11,089 nucleotides of DNA from Granulosicoccus sp965367215. Lineage in GTDB: Bacteria; Pseudomonadota; Gammaproteobacteria; Granulosicoccales; Granulosicoccaceae. Both the position numbers and the translations under genes were made by a program. How positions within the stretch are numbered: the stretch's first letter is position 1; the number at the start of each line of letters is the position of its first letter. Positions 1 through 7,670 of the stretch are shown in pieces. The stretch is from assembly GCA_965367215.1 (NCBI GenBank), contig CBDUIJ010000181.1, forward strand, positions 1 to 11,089, written 5' to 3'. The notes below the pieces were generated by a model. That model was not told where the DNA came from and ran no database searches. It saw only the letters and a list, made by a program, of their open reading frames with translations.

Positions 1-8
1 TCACTGAC

Positions 9-2204
9 TCATCGTTCCCAGCAACGTAGGTCGCTGCACTGTTCGATGAACTTCTTCGCTACCTTGGCCTTGTCCATCAACATCATTCCAGGCTTGTCCC
101 CAGCTTCCGGCATGCCGGCGGCGGCAAACAGGTCACGTGCCGGTGAGGTATACAGCACGAACTTCTTGTGACTGACGGCATCATTGACGAACTGGATGGC
201 AGCAGGCTCCTTTGCCAGCATCTCGATTTCCGAGTCCGGCGCGATGATCGCGACAGCATCGAACAATACCGATGGACCTCCATCGACTATCTCGGATATA
301 TCAACCGCATTGCCCTCGCTGTCCTTTACTCCTTCCTTCTGGGAAGCAACATAACTGACCGTCGCTCCTGCCTTGCGTGCAGCACGTTCCAGAGCTCGAA
401 GAAGACCCGCGTCGGCACCATTGCCTGTCAGGACGCCCAGCTTTCTTCCCTTGAATGTTCCCGGCGGATTGAGAAGCATGCTCAGCGCAGGAGATTTTGC
501 CAGGTCATCCCTTGGTGCCACCGGAGGCTCGAAGGCATCGGGCAGAGTCTCGATACCCAGCCCGGAGGCAACCTGCCGAGCAAGGGTCTCATCGATCGGT
601 TGCAACATGGACACCATGCGATGACGAATGGCCTCACGCTCCACCTTGGATAGCTCGAAAACCAGAGCATCCACCATGTGCTGTTGTTCCACGTCGGTCT
701 GACTATGGAAGAATTGCCTCGCCTGACTGAAATGGTCAGCAAAGGATTCGGATCGTTGTCGCACTTTCTGACCTGACTCAGTCTCCGGGTACGAGACAAA
801 TCCCCTCTCCGGGTTTTCCCTGGGTCCAGCTTCACCGCCGTGCGAATTGGGTTCGTAATTCACCCGGCCCTTGGGATTCTGCATGGCCATATGGCCGTCC
901 TGATACAGATGAGCCATCGGACAACGCGGTGCGTTCACCGGAATCTGAGTGAAATTGGGGGAACCCAGCCTTTTCAGCTGTGTATCAAGGTAGGAGAAGT
1001 TACGCCCCTGCAGCAAGGGATCATTGGTGAAGTCAATGCCCGGAACCACGTTGGAGGTGCAGAACGCCACCTGTTCGGTTTCCGCAAAGAAATTGTCCAC
1101 CGTCTGATTGAGTACCATTCTTCCCACTGGCTGCACCGGCAGAATCTCTTCCGGAATCAGCTTCGTTGCATCCAGTATGTCGAAATCGAATTGATCGGCA
1201 AAATCATCGTCGAATAGCTGCACACCCAAGGTCCACTCGGGGTAGTCGCCTGCCTGTATGGCATTCCACAAGTCGCGCCGATGAAAGTCAGGGTCGGCAC
1301 CGTTGATCTTCACGGCCTCATCCCAGGTGACAGACTGCACGCCGAGTGAAGGCTTCCAGTGGAATTTCACATAGGTCGAACGACCTGCCGCATCAATGAG
1401 CCGGAACGTATGTACCCCGAAACCTTCCATGAAACGAAACCCTCGAGGAATGGCTCTGTCGGACATGGTCCACATGATCATGTGCATGGCTTCCGGCATC
1501 AGGGAGATGAAATCCCAGAAATTGTCGTGCGCCGTCTGTGCCTGTGGAAAGCCGCGATCCGGCTCCTGCTTGGCAGCATGTACCAGGTCCGGAAACTTCA
1601 TTGCATCCTGAATGAAGAACACCGGAATGTTGTTTCCCACCAGATCCCAGTTGCCTTCATCGGTATAGAACTTCACCGCGAAACCACGCACGTCTCTCGC
1701 CAGGTCAGCCGACCCCTTGTTTCCCGCAACCGTCGAGAATCTGACAAACACATCCGTTTTCTGACCCGGCTTGAAGACACTGGCTCGACTGGTGTCAGCC
1801 AGGCCCTCCTCGGCAATGAAGTAACCCTTGGCCCCAAAGCCACGCGCATGCACCACGCGCTCCGGAATACGCTCATGATCAAAGCGGAATATCTTCTCTC
1901 GCAGCACCTGGTCTTCCAGCAGCTGGGGTCCGCGAGGCCCTACAGTCAGTGTATTCTGGTTGTCGCTGACCGCGACACCTTGCGCAGTCGTCAGCGTTGG
2001 GTGCTGACTGTCCGCCTGCTGGTGAGCTTCTGCCGGACACCTGCCACTCACGTTGTCAGATGGTCCTGCAGAGCTTCCCGATCTCTTGCCGGCGGTCTTT
2101 GCCGAATTCGCGCCGGTTTTCTTTCCGACCGATTTGCGAGAACCGGTTGCCGTCTTGCCAGTTTTGGCAAGAGGTGATGATTTGGTTTTTTTCTTTGCTG
2201 CCAT
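9..2204 (-). CDS. katE: Large-subunit (clade 2, HPII-type) haem catalase
   Basis: This gene encodes a monofunctional haem catalase that converts hydrogen peroxide to water and oxygen in the cytoplasm. With the ATG at 2204 the protein has 731 residues, close to the roughly 750 of E. coli HPII. The catalytic His is at about residue 119 (in VVHARG), and the catalytic Asn at 191 in the pair before IPVFF. The proximal haem ligand Tyr405 lies in RNFSYLDTQ. Residues from about 585 to the end form the extra flavodoxin/amidotransferase-like domain that marks large-subunit catalases (KGRKLGVLTGNG near 585). The frame stays open for 56 more codons upstream, but an excellent ribosome site places the start at 2204. 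Residues 1-49 are unusual: 13 Lys/Arg and no acidic residue. Cys382 falls where I recall HPII having His392. No operon partner is seen. Stress regulation (RpoS or OxyR type) would be usual for the family, but I found no clear site. Confidence 0.95.
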   Translation of the reverse strand: MAAKKKTKSSPLAKTGKTATGSRKSVGKKTGANSAKTAGKRSGSSAGPSDNVSGRCPAEAHQQADSQHPTLTTAQGVAVSDNQNTLTVGPRGPQLLEDQVLREKIFRFDHERIPERVVHARGFGAKGYFIAEEGLADTSRASVFKPGQKTDVFVRFSTVAGNKGSADLARDVRGFAVKFYTDEGNWDLVGNNIPVFFIQDAMKFPDLVHAAKQEPDRGFPQAQTAHDNFWDFISLMPEAMHMIMWTMSDRAIPRGFRFMEGFGVHTFRLIDAAGRSTYVKFHWKPSLGVQSVTWDEAVKINGADPDFHRRDLWNAIQAGDYPEWTLGVQLFDDDFADQFDFDILDATKLIPEEILPVQPVGRMVLNQTVDNFFAETEQVAFCTSNVVPGIDFTNDPLLQGRNFSYLDTQLKRLGSPNFTQIPVNAPRCPMAHLYQDGHMAMQNPKGRVNYEPNSHGGEAGPRENPERGFVSYPETESGQKVRQRSESFADHFSQARQFFHSQTDVEQQHMVDALVFELSKVEREAIRHRMVSMLQPIDETLARQVASGLGIETLPDAFEPPVAPRDDLAKSPALSMLLNPPGTFKGRKLGVLTGNGADAGLLRALERAARKAGATVSYVASQKEGVKDSEGNAVDISEIVDGGPSVLFDAVAIIAPDSEIEMLAKEPAAIQFVNDAVSHKKFVLYTSPARDLFAAAGMPEAGDKPGMMLMDKAKVAKKFIEQCSDLRCWER

Positions 2205-2542
2205 GACGAATGACTCCTCCTTCAGAACCTTGTTCGCTGAAACGTATTGAATGGGGATCAGATCCTTGGTGACACTCCACGTCATCACCTTGCGCGACCC
2301 ACCCTGAAAACCACGTTCGAGGATCGTTACACGGCACAAGGCGTCTTGACGAGCAATTGAAAAAATGCTCATCAGACAGGCGAAAGGTGGAGCGGCGGCC
2401 CGATCGAAGTTGAAACGCGGAGGAAGCTCCCGTTACGGATGAGACATCGCCATCTATTCAGACAGTAGGCGGCCGAGAACAGACCCATCGTGATTTCTCG
2501 ACGGCCGTACGAATTCTTCCACCCTTGCCAGACCGACACGAA
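2205..2542. other. Intergenic region between the EamA gene and catalase
   Basis: These 338 bases lie between the EamA stop and the catalase start and should hold the catalase promoter, read on the minus strand. I see no convincing -35/-10 pair and no strong terminator for the EamA gene. A 5-bp inverted repeat GAGCA/TGCTC (2351-2370) and an 8-base palindrome ACGGCCGT (2501-2508) are present, but both are too weak to assign a role. Short open frames here lack ribosome sites and family features. Confidence 0.5.
2214..2220 (-). promoter_or_regulatory. Shine-Dalgarno site that fixes the catalase start
   Basis: On the minus strand GGAGGAG lies 9 bases before the ATG at 2204. It is one of the strongest ribosome sites in the window. 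It favours MAAKKK as the true N-terminus over the upstream in-frame ATG at 2372. Confidence 0.8.
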
Positions 2543-3484
2543 TCAAGAGCATGGACCTCGTTGCTCCGTAACGCGTTTTGTCTGTGGCTCAACGAACAGG
2601 AGCCCGACAAACAACAGGGACAATGCAAGCAGCGTCCCGACGGTCAAATGCTCTCCCAGCAACACGATTGACCAGGCAATCCCCGCAAATGTGATGGTAT
2701 ACCCCGTCTGACTGCCATAGACCGCCCCCATCCCCACCATCAATTGCACCATGAGAAAGGTACCCAGAGCACTACTGGCCGCGATGCACACAATCGCGAT
2801 TTCCAGCTGAGATGGAATCCAGTGAAGTGCAATGAAATCATCCAGATACCAGGCAATCGGCAGAAGCATCAGACTTCCGGCAAATGCGGAGTAGCCAGTC
2901 AAGGCAAGAAAGTCCGCCCCCTCGGGCATTGATCCGCAGATCAGGAGATCCTCCGCCGCATAGACTGCAGGTACGGATAGCGCCAGAAGGATCCATATCG
3001 GATCGCCAGCAGCTGCAAGCGACTCCCCGTAGCCGATCAGCATGAGTATTCCCAGCATGCCTATGGCAAGTCCCGTCAGGTTCTTCCGACCAGACTGCGC
3101 CCTGCCACGGATCAGCAGGCAGCCATATACGATGAAGCCCTCACACACCAGAATGATGGACACGGTAGACGCCGGTAAATGCGGTACGATCCAGAACAAC
3201 AATACATCGCCCCCCACCACGCCTAACAGACCCCATAAAAGTACGAACCGCAACAATCGCCCATGAATGACTGGCAGTCTCCGGCGACAGAGGGTGATGG
3301 ACAGACACATGACGCCGACGAGGATGTTGACCCACAAGGCCAGTCCGACAGGATGCGCCTCGATATCCGATGCAAGCCTTGACAGTGGCACCGACAGGCC
3401 GAATAGTGCACCTATGACGAACAGGAGCAAACACCCATTCAGCCTGGTTGTTCGACAGGAAATGCCTGGCAGTATTTGCTGCAC
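2543..3484 (-). CDS. DMT-superfamily EamA-type membrane transporter
   Basis: The product is a 313-residue inner-membrane protein made mostly of hydrophobic helices. It fits the ten-helix drug/metabolite transporter (EamA) fold built from two repeats of five helices. Telling segments are the first helix with GALFGLSVPLSRLA (residues about 25-38), the end of the first repeat with LPASTVSIILVCEGF (about 103-117), and the closing GEHLTVGTLLALSLLFVGLLF region that matches the usual end of the second EamA repeat. Such proteins move small metabolites or drugs, but the substrate cannot be read from sequence. The start is a GTG at 3484 with only a weak purine-rich stretch (AGCGGA) upstream, so the true N-terminus is uncertain. 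It lies 211 bases upstream-wise from the ybhR stop on the same strand and could be read from its own promoter or by read-through from the ybh operon. Confidence 0.85.
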   Translation of the reverse strand: MQQILPGISCRTTRLNGCLLLFVIGALFGLSVPLSRLASDIEAHPVGLALWVNILVGVMCLSITLCRRRLPVIHGRLLRFVLLWGLLGVVGGDVLLFWIVPHLPASTVSIILVCEGFIVYGCLLIRGRAQSGRKNLTGLAIGMLGILMLIGYGESLAAAGDPIWILLALSVPAVYAAEDLLICGSMPEGADFLALTGYSAFAGSLMLLPIAWYLDDFIALHWIPSQLEIAIVCIAASSALGTFLMVQLMVGMGAVYGSQTGYTITFAGIAWSIVLLGEHLTVGTLLALSLLFVGLLFVEPQTKRVTEQRGPCS

Positions 3485-3695
3485 TATTCGTCATTCCGCT
3501 CATTATCCTGGATACTACGCTAGCATCCGAGCACAGCAGAACGATGCCTCAGGCACTGCCAATACGCCTAGTCTGTCCCGATAAGGCACTCGTCTTTTGG
3601 CCAGCTCAGGCACATCGGGTCCTGAACGAGAATCAACAGATATTGCTCAATGGTGCTGTTTGTCGGGTTATCCCGTAGCCACGCATTCAGAGTGT
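3485..3695. other. Gap between the ybhR stop and the EamA gene
   Basis: This 211-base gap should contain the end of the ybh transcript and the EamA promoter on the minus strand. I see no hairpin followed by a T-run that would stop transcription after ybhR. A plus-strand open frame (3448-3678, TTG start) crosses the gap and has a signal-peptide-like N-terminus, but it lacks a ribosome site and overlaps the EamA start in antisense, so it is not called as a gene. Confidence 0.4.
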
Positions 3696-4802
3696 CTATT
3701 CAAGCTTTCGGCGAACGATCACGACAGCAAGCGACAAGGACGCCACGGCAATACACATCAAGGGCAGCAGGTTACGAAAAACCTCCGCTGCTGGCAGCGA
3801 CTTCAGGAACAATCCCTGCACAATCACGAGATACCAGCGCAGTGGGTTGGCAACAGACACCAGCTGTAGCCACTGAGGCATGTTCTCGACAGGCGTGGCG
3901 AAGCCCGACGTCAACACCACCGGTACGATGATGGCAAAGGCACCCAGTATGGCCTGCTGCTGCGTCGTGCTGATAGCGGATACTGTCAGCCCTATCCCGA
4001 CCCCGGAGAGGATGAACAGCGGCAAGGTAATCGCCAACAGCACAGGGTTGCCGGTAAAAGGCACGCGAAAGATCAGAACCCCTGCCAGCACCATGACCGT
4101 GCCGAGCACAGCGCCAATGAGCACGGCGGGAAGGCTCTTGCCGATGATGATCTCCGTGGCAGAGAACGGTGACACCAGCAATTGCTCGAAGGTACCCAGC
4201 TCTCGTTCGCGTGCGATGGACAAGGCCGTCACCAACATGGCGATGAGCAAGGCCAGCACGCCGGACAGACTGGGCACGATGAACCACGCATACAGAAGGT
4301 TGGGATTGAACCAGTGACGCACCAGAATACCCGTACGCTGCGTTTGCGTTCCGATCTGCTGACTGTAAGCTGATGCGACACTGGCGACATAGCTACTGGA
4401 AACCTGCGCAGCGTTGGCCCGACGACCATCGAGCAGCAACTGCAGGCTGACCGTATCACCGTTGATGATCTTGCGAGAAAAATCCACTGGTACCGATACG
4501 CCCAGCAAGACCTTGCGCTCATCGATCAAGGCCTCAAGCTGCCTCGCCGACTGCACAAGCAGCACACTGGACGTAAACGCTGCGGCATCGAGGTGTTCGA
4601 CAAGTTCTACACCATGCCTGCCTGTATCCAGATCAAGCACGGCGATATCGACATTTCTGACTTCCAACGTCACGGCAAAGGAAAAGACGAGCAATTGAAT
4701 CAAGGGTGGCCCGATGAGAATCATGCGTGTTCGCGGGTCGCGTAGATAGCTCAGCAATTCCTTGACAACCAATGTCTTCAGTCGATGAATCGAGGCCATC
4801 AT
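3696..4802 (-). CDS. ybhR: ABC-2 type efflux permease, YbhR-like
   Basis: This 368-residue inner-membrane protein is the second permease subunit of a YbhFSR-type exporter and the last gene of the operon. It has the ABC-2 layout: an N-terminal helix (about 27-45), a large periplasmic segment (about 46-165), and then five helices from about 170 to 362. The cytoplasmic coupling motif RERELGTFEQLLVSP lies at about 198-212, and the family segment GFATPVENMPQWL at about 300-312. The start ATG overlaps the ybhS stop by 4 bases (ATGA) and is preceded by AGGAGG at 4812-4817, 9 bases away, so it has its own strong ribosome site as well as coupling. A second ATG follows at once and could also be used. 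The symbol is given by position and similarity to E. coli; YhhJ-type permeases are close relatives. Confidence 0.88.
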   Translation of the reverse strand: MMASIHRLKTLVVKELLSYLRDPRTRMILIGPPLIQLLVFSFAVTLEVRNVDIAVLDLDTGRHGVELVEHLDAAAFTSSVLLVQSARQLEALIDERKVLLGVSVPVDFSRKIINGDTVSLQLLLDGRRANAAQVSSSYVASVASAYSQQIGTQTQRTGILVRHWFNPNLLYAWFIVPSLSGVLALLIAMLVTALSIARERELGTFEQLLVSPFSATEIIIGKSLPAVLIGAVLGTVMVLAGVLIFRVPFTGNPVLLAITLPLFILSGVGIGLTVSAISTTQQQAILGAFAIIVPVVLTSGFATPVENMPQWLQLVSVANPLRWYLVIVQGLFLKSLPAAEVFRNLLPLMCIAVASLSLAVVIVRRKLE

Positions 4803-5911
4803 CGGTCAAGACCTCCTCGCGAATTCCACACCGCCAGGAACACCAGCAGCACGCCCTGCCCGGACAGTATCAGCATGTCTCTACCCAACAAGGGCCAGAC
4901 ATCGCCCGCCAGAAAGACCGTTTGCAAACCTTCGACATACCAACGGGCTGGCACGATCGTGGTCAGGATTCGTATGGGGGTTGGCATGCTCGCTATCTCG
5001 AACAGAAACCCCGACAACAGAAACGCCGGTAAAAAGCCGGTAATCAACGCCACCTGTGCTGCGATGAACTGATTTCTGGCAATCGCCGATATCAACAAAC
5101 CCTGCCCCAACGCCGGCAACAGAAAGATGACAGACAGCAGCAGCAAGGCAGCAACCGAACCTCGCAAGGGAACGTCGAACAGAAGCAGACTGATCGTTGT
5201 ACACACCACCGTTGCAGCCATACCCAATACAAAATAGGGCAGCAATTTGGACAGCAGAATTTCTGCCGTCGTGGCAGGTGTGGACAACAAGGCTTCCATG
5301 GTGCCTCGCTCCCATTCACGCGAAACCACCAGAGCTGTCAGCAGGGTTCCTATCATGGTCATGATGATGGCAATGGCGCCCGGCAACAGCACTCGTCGAC
5401 TGTCCAGCTCCGGATTGAACCAGAACCTGGGCTCGACAACGATAGCCCCGTTCTCCCCCGTTAAACGGCTTGCCAACCACGTCTGGAAAATACCACTGGC
5501 GTAGTTCGCTGCAAAGTTTGCCGTATTCGGTTGCGATCCATCCGTGATGACCTGTACCTCAGCCTGCTGATCGGCAGAGGCAAGTCGCGATTCGAAATCC
5601 GCCGGAATGATCAGCATGCCCCGAATGCTCCCGGACACCAGCTGCGACTCCAGCTCACGCCGGTCGTGCGCTACTTGAACATCCAGCCATTCACTGCTTT
5701 CAAAGGCATTCAACAGCTCTGTCGTCGCAGCCCCTTCTCTCTCGACGACGATACCAAAGCGCACACCGCGCACATCCAGTGACACCGCATAGGCAAACAG
5801 GAACAACAGAACCAGCGGCAATACCAGCGCTATCAGCAAGGCTGACGGATCTCGCAGAACCTGTATCGATTCCTTGCGCGTCAATGCCAGCAGGCGTTGC
5901 CAGGATTTCAC
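4799..5911 (-). CDS. ybhS: ABC-2 type efflux permease, YbhS-like
   Basis: This 370-residue inner-membrane permease should pair with YbhR to form the transmembrane path of the exporter. An N-terminal cytoplasmic helix with RKESIQVLRDPSA (about 12-24) is followed by a first membrane helix (about 25-43). A periplasmic segment of roughly 125 residues and a C-terminal block of helices come next. The ABC-2 coupling motif SREWERGTMEALLSTP lies at 197-212, and the segment FLFEIASMPTPIRILT near 300 matches the family. The start is GTG at 5911, overlapping the ybhF stop by 4 bases (GTGA), with GGAG at 5919-5922, 7 bases upstream. It differs enough from ybhR to be the second member of a heterodimer and not a recent duplicate. 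The substrate is not readable from sequence. Confidence 0.88.
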   Translation of the reverse strand: MKSWQRLLALTRKESIQVLRDPSALLIALVLPLVLLFLFAYAVSLDVRGVRFGIVVEREGAATTELLNAFESSEWLDVQVAHDRRELESQLVSGSIRGMLIIPADFESRLASADQQAEVQVITDGSQPNTANFAANYASGIFQTWLASRLTGENGAIVVEPRFWFNPELDSRRVLLPGAIAIIMTMIGTLLTALVVSREWERGTMEALLSTPATTAEILLSKLLPYFVLGMAATVVCTTISLLLFDVPLRGSVAALLLLSVIFLLPALGQGLLISAIARNQFIAAQVALITGFLPAFLLSGFLFEIASMPTPIRILTTIVPARWYVEGLQTVFLAGDVWPLLGRDMLILSGQGVLLVFLAVWNSRGGLDR

Positions 5912-7668
5912 GCACCCACTCCAGCGCGATGTGCCTCGACCAGGCGGATGAAAGCCTCCTCCATCGTCGGCTCCGGCAGCTCATCGCTGGCAACCATCGC
6001 CTTCAGTGCATCCGGGGTATCCAGTTTTACCAACTGACCTTGCTGTATCAGGGCAATACGATCACAGTATTCGGCTTCGTCCATGAAATGCGTGGTGACC
6101 ATCACCGTGACTCTTTTCTGCACCAGCCCTGAAATATGCGTCCAGAACTCACGGCGAGTCACTGGATCGACGCCCGAGGTTGGCTCGTCCAGAAACAGGA
6201 CACTGGGCCGGTGCATCAGGGAACAAGCGAGTGCCAGGCGCTGTCTGTATCCCAGTGGCAGTGACTCTGGCGACACACTCAGGACATCACCAAGCTGAAA
6301 GGTCTCGATCATTTCCTCGATTCGCTGGCGGCGAAGCGCTCCCCGCAAGCCGTAGGCACCGGAGAAGAAATCCAGATTCTGCCTGACAGACAACAAGCCG
6401 TACAAGGAAAACTTCTGCGCCATATACCCCAGCTGCGACTTGGCTTGTCCGGTTGAGCGAACCAGGTCGAAGCCTGCCACCGTTGCACATCCTTCAGTCG
6501 GCCTCAGCAATCCACACAGCATCTTGAAGGTCGTCGACTTGCCGGCACCATTAGGGCCCAGCAGACCGAATACTTCGCCGGTCTTCACGGAAAAACTGAC
6601 ATCACGGGTTGCGAAGAAGTCACCGAAGCGCTTGCTCAGGTGTGAACACTCGACCATCAGATCGCGCTGCGTCGCCACCTTCTCCATGCGCTCGGCAATG
6701 GCCGAACGGCCATCCGGACCACCACCCAGCAAATCGATGAAGGCATCCTCGAAGCGCGGTGCGACAAGCTCAAGCTGCCCACCCGATTGATCGGCCAGCA
6801 ACTGCAGCGAAGATTCATCGGTATCGGCAGCTCTGACCAGTCTGACGCTGGCCCCTTGTATGACCCCGTCACGCACGGCAGGCAGCTCCAGCGCCTTGCT
6901 CAACAGCACCCGTCTATCACCCTGAATATTGCTCAGACGGTAGCTCCTGCCCTGCAAGCGAGACGTCAGCTCCTGCGGCTCGCCCATGAACAACAACTTG
7001 CCCTTCTCCAGCAGCATGACCGACTCACACCGTTCAGCTTCGTCCAGGTACGCCGTGGCCCAGACAACGGCCATGCCCTCGCTGGCCAAGGCCTGCACCA
7101 TGCGCCACAGCTCCTGCCGGCTCACGGGGTCCACACCCACACTCGGTTCATCGAGCAACAGCACATCCGGGCTGCCCATCAATGCACAGGCAAGCCCCAG
7201 TTTCTGCTTCATACCGCCGGATAATTTCCCGGCCGGGCGGCTGGCAAAAGGCTGCAGGCGCGTGAATTCATACAGTCTGTCGAATACCCCGGCTCTCTTT
7301 TCAGCAGCGATCCCTTTCAGGTTCGCATACAGATCCAGGTTCTCGGCAACCGACAGATCTTCGTACAAACCGAACCGCTGTGGCATATAGCCAATGCAGC
7401 GATGCACCAACGCGGTAGCGTCAACGACATCGTGCCCCATGACACTGACCGTTCCTGTATCCGGTCGCATCAACGCGGCCATGATTCGCATCAGCGTTGT
7501 CTTGCCGGCACCATCAGGCCCCACCAGTCCGGTCAGGTGTCCGGGCCAGATCCCGGCATCCAGATGCTCGATGGCAGTGACATCCTTGAAGCGTTTGACA
7601 ACCCCTCGAATATCAACGGCCATGGCAGGATCGCTGGCAGTTGTCTGTCCGAGAGCCTCGGAGCTCAT
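5908..7668 (-). CDS. ybhF: Tandem double-ATPase subunit of an ABC exporter, YbhF-like
   Basis: This 586-residue cytoplasmic protein fuses two ABC ATPase domains and should power the YbhS/YbhR permeases. Domain 1 has Walker A GPDGAGKTT (50-58), Q-loop Gln97, signature LSGGM (149-153) and Walker B VLLLDEP (169-175). Domain 2 has Walker A GPNGAGKST (371-379), Q-loop Gln418, Walker B VLFLDEP (490-496) and switch His527 in TTHFMDEAE. Two positions are non-canonical: the domain 1 switch residue is Ala206 (ATAYLDEAE), and the domain 2 signature is LPLGY (470-474). Residues about 232-335 form the linker. Length, tandem layout and gene order match E. coli YbhF, reported in efflux of some antibiotics and in cation/proton exchange. 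The ATG lies 2 bases after the ybhG stop, so the genes are probably translationally coupled. It is related to RbbA, but lacks that protein's fused membrane domain. Confidence 0.93.
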   Translation of the reverse strand: MSSEALGQTTASDPAMAVDIRGVVKRFKDVTAIEHLDAGIWPGHLTGLVGPDGAGKTTLMRIMAALMRPDTGTVSVMGHDVVDATALVHRCIGYMPQRFGLYEDLSVAENLDLYANLKGIAAEKRAGVFDRLYEFTRLQPFASRPAGKLSGGMKQKLGLACALMGSPDVLLLDEPSVGVDPVSRQELWRMVQALASEGMAVVWATAYLDEAERCESVMLLEKGKLLFMGEPQELTSRLQGRSYRLSNIQGDRRVLLSKALELPAVRDGVIQGASVRLVRAADTDESSLQLLADQSGGQLELVAPRFEDAFIDLLGGGPDGRSAIAERMEKVATQRDLMVECSHLSKRFGDFFATRDVSFSVKTGEVFGLLGPNGAGKSTTFKMLCGLLRPTEGCATVAGFDLVRSTGQAKSQLGYMAQKFSLYGLLSVRQNLDFFSGAYGLRGALRRQRIEEMIETFQLGDVLSVSPESLPLGYRQRLALACSLMHRPSVLFLDEPTSGVDPVTRREFWTHISGLVQKRVTVMVTTHFMDEAEYCDRIALIQQGQLVKLDTPDALKAMVASDELPEPTMEEAFIRLVEAHRAGVGA

Positions 7669-7670
7669 GA

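Noticed and set aside
1359..2177. 272-codon open frame on the plus strand inside the catalase gene
   Set aside because: It is a shadow of the real gene: odd composition rich in Arg, His and Cys, no domain pattern, and antisense to conserved catalase motifs.
2351..2370. GAGCA/TGCTC inverted repeat as a terminator for the EamA gene
   Set aside because: The stem is only 5 bp, the A/T run is in the loop and not after the stem, and it lies 170 bases past the stop codon.
2205..2372. 56-codon N-terminal extension of the catalase frame, starting at ATG 2372
   Set aside because: No ribosome site precedes it, its residues resemble no catalase arm, and GGAGGAG places the start at 2204.
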